64,000 nt of DNA from contig JAJKFH010000052.1 in NCBI GenBank assembly GCA_023333565.1, positions 1,612,001-1,676,000 of the forward strand, given 5' to 3'. The notes under the pieces are model-generated. The model did not search any database. It saw nothing but the letters and a program-made list of their open reading frames with translations, and was not told the DNA's origin. Of the stretch, positions 57,301 to 64,000 are shown piece by piece. This DNA is from Puffinus mauretanicus (lineage: Eukaryota > Chordata > Aves > Procellariiformes > Procellariidae). The translations under genes were made by a program, and so were the position numbers. The stretch's first letter is position 1, and each line of letters opens with the position of its first letter.

Positions 57301-60300
57301 TTTCCAAAATAAATCTTCAGGCTGACCCTGTGGGCATGGCTGTTGGGTTTGGACGCGACAGCTCTGGAGAAGACGAAGCCTTCCATCTGCTGCCAGCAGA
57401 GGCTTTAAGGTATCAGCAGTTCAGTGCAAACTCTGCGGAAGCCGACGATTGTGGTAAACAAACGGACTCCAAAATAGCAGAAGCTTATCTTAAAACTTCT
57501 ATGGTAGAACATAAGCAGAGTGGTTAATACCGGCGAGGCCAGGCGCTATGACGAGGAGACAGAGCGAAGGCTGTGGTTGCCTGACCAAAAAGGACTCCCC
57601 TTTTCAGGGCCGTCGGTGCGGCGTCTTCCACGATGCTCCGAGTTGTACAAAGCAATGCATTGTAAAGCTGGGCTCTGACTCTTTACATTTATTTTCCTTT
57701 CTGCTATAACTCTTTCCCTAGGTGTAGTAATGCTCATAATGCTTCCGAGTTTTGCTGTTTGCAGTGGGGACGTAACAACTAAAAGCTACATGTAAACAGC
57801 TTTGTTGGCTACTTTTACTTTCCTTGCTTATATTGTACACCTTAAATGTGCTATTTCTTTTGGCATAATGGCAAAATCGCTGCTTATGGGAACTGCTGTA
57901 GATAATACAAAAAGCTCTTTGAAAAGAGCTTTATCAGAGTACAAAGTACTTGGAATTGAAAGCCCCTAGAGGGTTGCTTTATTTTCCCCCTTCATTCAAA
58001 CTTGTAGTGGTGCAGGATCGAGATACATCATGCCCTATTTTCAGCTGATTTGCATGTTAGAGAGAATGGAGTAATTGGTGTTTAACCAGAACAAAAGAGG
58101 ATCTGTTTGCTAAAAGAAAAAGAATTCTTGAAGTAGACCCTAATACATATACTGCCTTTGTCTCTTCTCTCATTAAGAATTGAATAGGATGGCCTAGTAA
58201 TTAGAATGTGGAAGGCATTGCTTTGGTGTTGATGCTTTTTGAGCTAATTGGTTTGAAAATTATATTTGATGTAGCTCTAAGGGATGTTGGCACAACACCT
58301 TCTTGGGACATGGACATCCTGTACTCCCATTTAACTGCAGAAATAGGCACTTTGAGACAGGGATTTGTCTTTTGGGTTTTTGTTTAATTTATTAAAGCCA
58401 TATTTACCTTCCCAATTGAATACACAGGATGCATTGCCACATGTAAATAATTTTTCTCTTGCTGATATGAAAACCTTGAAATGACCTTGGAAAGAGATTA
58501 GCCCCTCTTTTCCCAAATAAGTACTTAGTTCAGACCTTAGTAAAGCAGAGATTTGAGCTAAACTGGGTTTAGATTTCTGCCTTTCTGCATTCTTGGAAAG
58601 GTTTTGTTGTTGTTGGTTGGTTGGGGTTTTTTTGTTTGGTTTTTGTTTTGACAAGAAGATTAAAATAAATGTAGTTCTTGAGCAGACTGGAATAAAAGAC
58701 AGGTTTGGAAGCATGCAGGAGGCTTTCTTTGGTCCGTGTTTGTGCTCATCTTCAGTCCTGTCTGTGATGGTGAAGGCACTGGGGAGATGTTGACTGCCTT
58801 GGTAGATCCCTCCCTTGGATTGTGAAAAGGGATCGCTTTAATTTGAAAGCTTTGAAACTTCAGGAACTTTTTATGGATCTCTTGAATTGCAGAGGGACAA
58901 TTGCTTTGGACAAGCCCACTGGATGGCCTTTTGATCTGTGTCCTGTATGCGTACAATGGATTTAGAGTGGGTGGAGGTACTAGGAAATTCAGCGAAGGAA
59001 GATGCATTTCTTAGACCTAGAGATAAACTTAATAGTAAAGATTCAGCTATACAGAATTTAACTGTGTTTTATTTGATAATGCTATTGTTTTGTGGTACAA
59101 ATTGACATCTCAAACCTGTTGTTGGCTCTCTGTAGAGCCCTATACGATCATCTTAAAGTATTAGGATGTGGTGGAGTTGTTATTTTGTGAGGATTAAGTG
59201 AACGTCTAAAATTTCCCGCAAGGTTTCCGTGATAAAAAGAACACTTTTTTAAAAGACTTTAGGTTCTGGGGAGTATTTATTTAGCAGTGTATTTGTTATT
59301 TAAATGGATTCAGTCTTGCAATGAGCAAAAGTTTGCTTTTCTTTACTTTTCAGGTATGTCTTTCTCCCTTCCTATGGTGGGTAGGCATGTGCCTTTCTCA
59401 ATGTTTTTGTTTGGCTGCTTACAAGTGTATGTCAAGTCAATATTAAAGTTGTGATCCTGCTTTAAGATTTGTGTGTGTTTATTCTACTACAGCTTCAATG
59501 CCCTTTAGTGTTTTAAGGCTTTATCTTAGATACCGTCTTAGATATCTTATCTTTAGGTGACCGTAGGTGACAGTAAGCTGTGTGGCAGGTCTTAAAATAC
59601 TGGGTTAGGACTGATGGCCTCTGAGGCCTGACTCCATCTGTGTCGCAGTGAGGTCCATTGCAAAGCATTGCTCAGAGTAATATCTTACTGGCGTCCCCTG
59701 GACCTCTGCTGTTCAGCGTTTCCGTCTGTCCGTGTGGCTCACCCTGCTCAGGGATCAGTCTGGATGGGAGCTATCTATTAGTATAATTTTCCTAACACAG
59801 ACACATGAATGCTGGCTGCAAACTGCTTCTGCAGCACCAACCTCTGTTTCCTCCTCCATCTGTGCACATCAGTATGTCAGGCATCTGCCAGCTGGGCAGC
59901 AACAGATACTGAGGCTCGTTTGGGCTGAAGCGCTGTCAGTGTAAGATCCTTCCCAGCTCCATCTCTCCCTTATTGCTTGTTCAGTAAATCATTCCCTTCT
60001 GGACCGTCAGCCAGGGGCTTTTCAGGCTGCAGTCGAAGACTGATGGATCTGGAGACGATGTTATCCATAGTCAGCTGTAGTGCACTTTCCACGCTGGGTG
60101 CAGGCAGTGGTAGTCCGGGGCACTTGCTCCAGTTGTGTGCCTGATGTTCGGCATTCAGTGCTAACCCAAACAAGATGGAGTGTTTTATTTAGCTGGGTTG
60201 TACATAAATGCTCTTATATTTTGCATTTATACAGTACATAGTGGTTCACTGTGGCTTGCTGTGTGGGCATGCCACTCCTTGTTGACTGAAGTCTGGATCT

Positions 60301-61359
60301 CCACAGTGGCACCAAAATCCTGCGCCTGGGGACTGGGGCACCCAGTAACACCTAAGGGCACCTGGGTGAATTTTTTTCAAAAATAGCATCTCCATAAGAT
60401 GGAGGAGAAGGGTAGGAAGAGAAACTTGAAAGACCAGACATAAATTGGAGGCCACAATGTTGATATTTTTTAAAACAAACTTCTATTTTTTTTTCTTATG
60501 GGTTCTCCTTATTTAAAAGTGGGCCTAAAAGACAAAAGGTTTAAAAGGGGTTAAATAAACTGAAAAAAAACCTGCAGTGTGTTTCCGTTCAGAGTTAAAA
60601 CAAGATGTTGTGGATTGACTCAAAATGAAATTTTTCGGTTTTTTTCTTTCAAGTTTTGCCAACAAACTGAAAACATGTTTGTTTAATCATAGGCAAATTT
60701 ATCCTCCTGTTTCTTTGGTTCCGTTTTGTTTTCAGTTTAGCCAGCAAATTGAAAAATGAAACTGTTCTGCCAGCGCTACTTCCAGTTAGGATTGCTCCAA
60801 GGAAGCCATGTGAATCTCCCCCTTTTACACTTTATCTAGGAACCATCAGAATTTGTTCACTGATTAATACCTTGGAAATTGTAAATTAACCATATGGAAC
60901 TACTTCAGTTTAAGTAACTTGTGTGTTCTGATGATAGCTAATCCCCTTAAAATGTGTCTTTAATGACCAGTTTGTTTTCACCTGAGGTCATTAATGCTCT
61001 AAAAATGGCTGTTAACTGCACCAAAGACATATTTTTTTGCCCAAGGAGGAATGCTGCTGTGCACCATATTTAATGGTCTAATACGTTTTATTTCTGCCTT
61101 ACCTTCCGGATATGCTGGCTTTTTTTAATAGCTGTGTTGGAAAAAACCTGTTTATTTTCTGTCTGCTAATGACTGATCTTCCAGCCAGCTGGAGTGAGCG
61201 ATGTGAAGTATGCAGTGCACTGAAGCAGTAGTATGAGCGCGTAATGGCTTTGGGCTCGGTGTGTGTGCCGGCTGCGGAGGGCAGGGGTGCGCAGCCGCTG
61301 CCTGCTCTTGCAGGTCTGCGATACTGTGAATCATAAAGTCGTTAGGAATATTAAAACTT
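54321..61359. other. Intron 5 segment without recognised gene
   Basis: Contains a T-rich tract at 54687-54712 and a weak MIR-like stretch around 59820-59965 (ctctgtttcctcctccatct, later gaagcgctgtcagtgtaaga). It also has an ORF at 57267-57527 with rather protein-like composition but no recognisable domain, and repetitive A/T-rich sequence with partial inverted similarity at 60600-60760. Confidence 0.45.
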
Positions 61360-61760
61360 CAGACAATGGGCTGTGGTAATTCTCCTGCCTCCTCCTGCTT
61401 AATTTTTGTGCTAATTTATTGCTCCTCTATATTCCTACTTCTGTCACCTAAATGCAAATGCACTGGCAGCCTGCTTTATGGATAACACTTAAAAAATAAT
61501 GGTGCAGTAATGAATGGTGAATTGCAGTGGAGATCTTGCTGAAGTGCTTGCAATATCCGCATTAATTTCAAATGAATTAATTGCAGTTAATACTATTGTA
61601 TTTAAAACCTGTCAGAAGCCATAACAATGATTAGGGTGTAAGTGTAAAATGTTATTTCAGAGCAGCATCAACATGTTTTAGAATAGCAATATATGGTGTT
61701 AAAGTGTGTCTGACCTAATGGCCATCATCAGCAGCTTTTGTGCTAAGCCAGTCTAGAATA
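61360..61760. promoter_or_regulatory. Candidate conserved non-coding block (octamer and homeodomain motifs)
   Basis: Contains atgcaaatgc (a POU octamer core) at 61452-61461, and aattaattgcagttaatact with paired TAAT cores near 61575-61594. The texture is uniform and low in simple repeats. Judged by motif content only. Confidence 0.33.
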
Positions 61761-63599
61761 GATGAATCAAAAGTGTCTAATTGAGAAAAAGAGGGGCCAC
61801 AAACCCATTCATTTTTTCCCCTGATCAGAAGCGAACAGGTTCGGTAGTTAAGAGCAGTGGTAGGATGAAGGAGGGGTTTTATCCGGCAGGGCTTTGGATC
61901 CTATTGATCTCTGGTGCTGGGCTCGCACACGCTGCTGCTCAACCTCATCTGTCACCAGTGGGTGGTTCCAGCACAGACGCAGGGGAAGGTGGGAACAGGC
62001 TGCAGGGAGCTGTGAAAGGAGCACTTCTTTCATATTTATTTCCAGTCCTTCAGAACAAATTGATGCTGTGTCAAATATATTTATTATTCAGTAGTTAATA
62101 TTCTAAAGCAAAAATGTCCCAGGGCCTTTCGGTTGAGTCCTTGTTGGTGACGCCTTGAGCATCTACAGCAGTTCCGAGAATTTTCCCCTTGGGAATGCGT
62201 CTTTGCTGGAGAGGTAGATCGGGTGGTTGGTACCTGGGTAAGCCAAGTCTTCGTGGGATGGACTGACACTGCACCGACTGAAATTACAAAGCCTGCAGCG
62301 CTGCTGGGCTTCTGGGGGGAGTTGCCGAGACTTCTTGCAGGCGTATCCCACCACTCCTCGTGCTGGGCGAGAGGCTGAGATGCTCTTCGGCTCCCGGGGA
62401 TGAGAGAGAAAATCGCCTGCCTTGGTACAGGGTGGGAGCTGTGCGAAGGTGCTGAAAAGCTAACGGCACTTGGTGATTCACCCTGCAGAGTGGGTGAAGG
62501 CGGGACGTGGGCTCCAGTCTCTGCGCTTCCCGCCGCCCCCCCTCCAGCGAGGCGGCGTGGCCCAGTTTGAGCACCTCGGGAGCCGGAGGGAAAGCGCCTT
62601 ACACGTAAAGAAATCTGCAGTGACGCTGCAGGGAGGATGCGCGGTGAAGGGGCCGGTGCCACTAGATCATCTTCCTGATTGCCTTTTTAATAAGTTGTTG
62701 ACGGTTGCAGCAGAAGTGCGAACCTCCTGTGCGTCAGTTCCTACCTCTGCGCCGCCGGCCCCCCGCCAGCATCTGCTCTGCTGGCGTTGGCCCCCGTCCA
62801 TGAGACCGGCCGTTGGTCCGATTGCGTCTTCGTTCCTGCTGCCTGCAGTGGAAGTTACAGCTGAAATCCCTCCCCAGGCATTTATTGATGGGGGATCAGG
62901 GGTCCTCGGAGTTGGGCAGTTTGGGCAGTTAAGGTCAAAAAGTAAGTCTTTTAAGGTGAGGCAAGTGTGAATGGAACGTTATTTAGCGCTTCCCCAGGGT
63001 AAGAGCTGTCAAAGGTTAGACCCAAGGACGTGGTAGCATACGGGCAAAAGACCTCTGCTCTGCTGCAGCTTTGCGAAACCCGGAGAGTCAGAAGAGCAGG
63101 GAGGCAGAGCGAGCTACCTCTGATGTTTCACAGCCGCGGTCTGGTTCCGTGCTCCTGCCATGCCGTCAGAGAGGTCCCCAGATCTTCGCACCTGGCTTAG
63201 AGAAACAGGCATGTAACTTTTTTCAGTTTAACCACTTGTATTTCTATTTTAGTTCTTAGTGTCTGGCTTTGAAGAGCACTACACCTGCAGTTTGTCTCCT
63301 GATAGTGGAAAGCACAGAATATAATCTAACAGATTAAGACAGCTGCATTTTGTTCATCTCAAGCATGAGTTCTGCTCGATGATTTGTAGATACAGTTTCC
63401 ATCTGACACAAAGTCAGGGACTAATTCTGGCATGTGTGGGACTGATAAGATTTCAGGCCAGATCTCTTTCTTTAAAAAAAGAAAAAAAGAAAAGCCCCTT
63501 GATGTGTTACATAGTTCAGTAATCAGTTTCCAGGTTCTTTAATTAGATCTGTGCTTTAGCTGATTTAGCTGCATGTCTCAATACACAAATGATTTATAA
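61761..63599. other. Intron 5 segment, GC-rich at 62400-62860
   Basis: A GC-richer stretch contains an 8-bp perfect stem (62764-62771 with 62779-62786, 7-base loop). Overlapping ORFs on both strands there, including 62084-62662 minus, look like compositional artefacts. No gene recognised. Confidence 0.45.
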
Positions 63600-63960
63600 A
63601 GGGAAAAAAAAGGATGTGTAAATCTCCAGTGAGTGATACTCTGTGCTGAAGTCACTTTGCACTGTTTGTATTAGATATGCTACAGTATTCAGTCTTGCCT
63701 TTAACATTTTATAAAAGGAATGACAGAGCTTTACAGTTGTATTGCTAAAAGGTTTTTATTGATGTAGATTTGTATGTATGTTTACATTTATATGTAAATG
63801 TAATTATTTAGTGAAGATTAGCAGTCAATTGAGGCCCTATCTTTCCATTTTGTGTGTTACTAGTCATTTGCAAATGCATTTCAGTGTAGGTCAAAAATTA
63901 TGGTTACCATTATATTTAATGCATGAAGTATTCCCGATTCACCATTTCCTTGGACAGCCC
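63600..63960. promoter_or_regulatory. Candidate conserved non-coding block at the window end
   Basis: Contains the palindromic tttacatttatatgtaaa (near 63781-63798) and atttgcaaatgcat (near 63868-63881), an octamer-like palindrome, within about 350 bp of smooth AT-rich sequence. Inference from texture and motifs only. Confidence 0.3.
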
Positions 63961-64000
63961 TTCTGCTGCAAATTTTATCTGATTTCGTTCAAAAGCAGCA

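Larger units (their letters stand above)
9408..64000 (+). other. MSI2: MSI2 intron 5, 5' part (at least 54.6 kb)
   Basis: It starts with the consensus donor gtaagt. The window was read for the next exon, which should begin with codons for MVTRTKKIFVGGL; none was found on the + strand. ORFs of up to about 210 codons exist on both strands, but none resembles a known protein. The intron holds old SINE/LINE relics, homopolymers, two GC-rich patches and candidate regulatory blocks, listed separately. Confidence 0.88.

Noticed and set aside
62084..62662. 192-codon minus-strand ORF
   Set aside because: Lies in a GC-rich stretch with other overlapping frames; Ser/Pro/Arg-rich with no domain.
1..64000. 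CRISPR array, operon, phage or viral gene
   Set aside because: No regularly spaced repeats with unique spacers, no ribosome-binding-site-led gene strings, and no recognisable viral protein; the gene structure is that of a vertebrate nuclear genome.

Overview
The window looks like a piece of an amniote nuclear genome, most probably a bird. It carries a large split gene with canonical GT-AG introns, a GC-saturated CpG-island promoter, worn MIR-type SINE relics, no Alu or L1-like sequence and no recognisable young CR1 tails. There is no sign of prokaryotic organisation, CRISPR, phage or viral genes. Species cannot be fixed from the sequence alone.

The only gene I can support is the 5' part of MSI2 (Musashi RNA-binding protein 2), on the + strand. 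Five coding exons are placed to the base: 4144-4205, 4398-4438, 4598-4679, 5057-5141 and 9366-9407. They join in frame to 104 codons covering the short N-terminal tail, the whole RRM1 core (RNP2 at residues 23-28, RNP1 at 62-69) and the start of the linker to RRM2. The next exon (expected to begin MVTRTKK) was looked for and not found, so RRM2, the C-terminal region and the 3' UTR lie beyond base 64000, and intron 5 is at least 54.6 kb long.

Layout: 1-3000 is 5' flank with a small tandem duplication; 3081-3196 is a 32-bp minisatellite; about 3000-5260 is a CpG island holding the promoter, G-quadruplex-prone tracts, two possible upstream ORFs and exons 1-4, separated by very short introns (192, 159 and 377 bp); 5142-9365 is intron 4; 9408-64000 is intron 5. 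Intron 5 holds several old SINE/LINE relics, homopolymer tracts, two GC/CpG-rich patches and several AT-rich blocks dense in homeodomain-, GATA- or octamer-like motifs, which are candidates for conserved non-coding regulatory elements.

The most unusual structure is a near-perfect GC palindrome (47-bp arms, 2-nt centre, 4223-4318) filling half of intron 1. It lies 25-30 bp upstream of an alternative ATG (4348) whose reading frame runs through the exon-2 splice acceptor. That frame gives an alternative N terminus of the same length, and with the same ending, as I recall for mammalian MSI2 isoform 2. Intron 2 is also stop-free and a multiple of three, so its retention would insert 53 proline-rich residues into RRM1. 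No wholly novel gene system was found.
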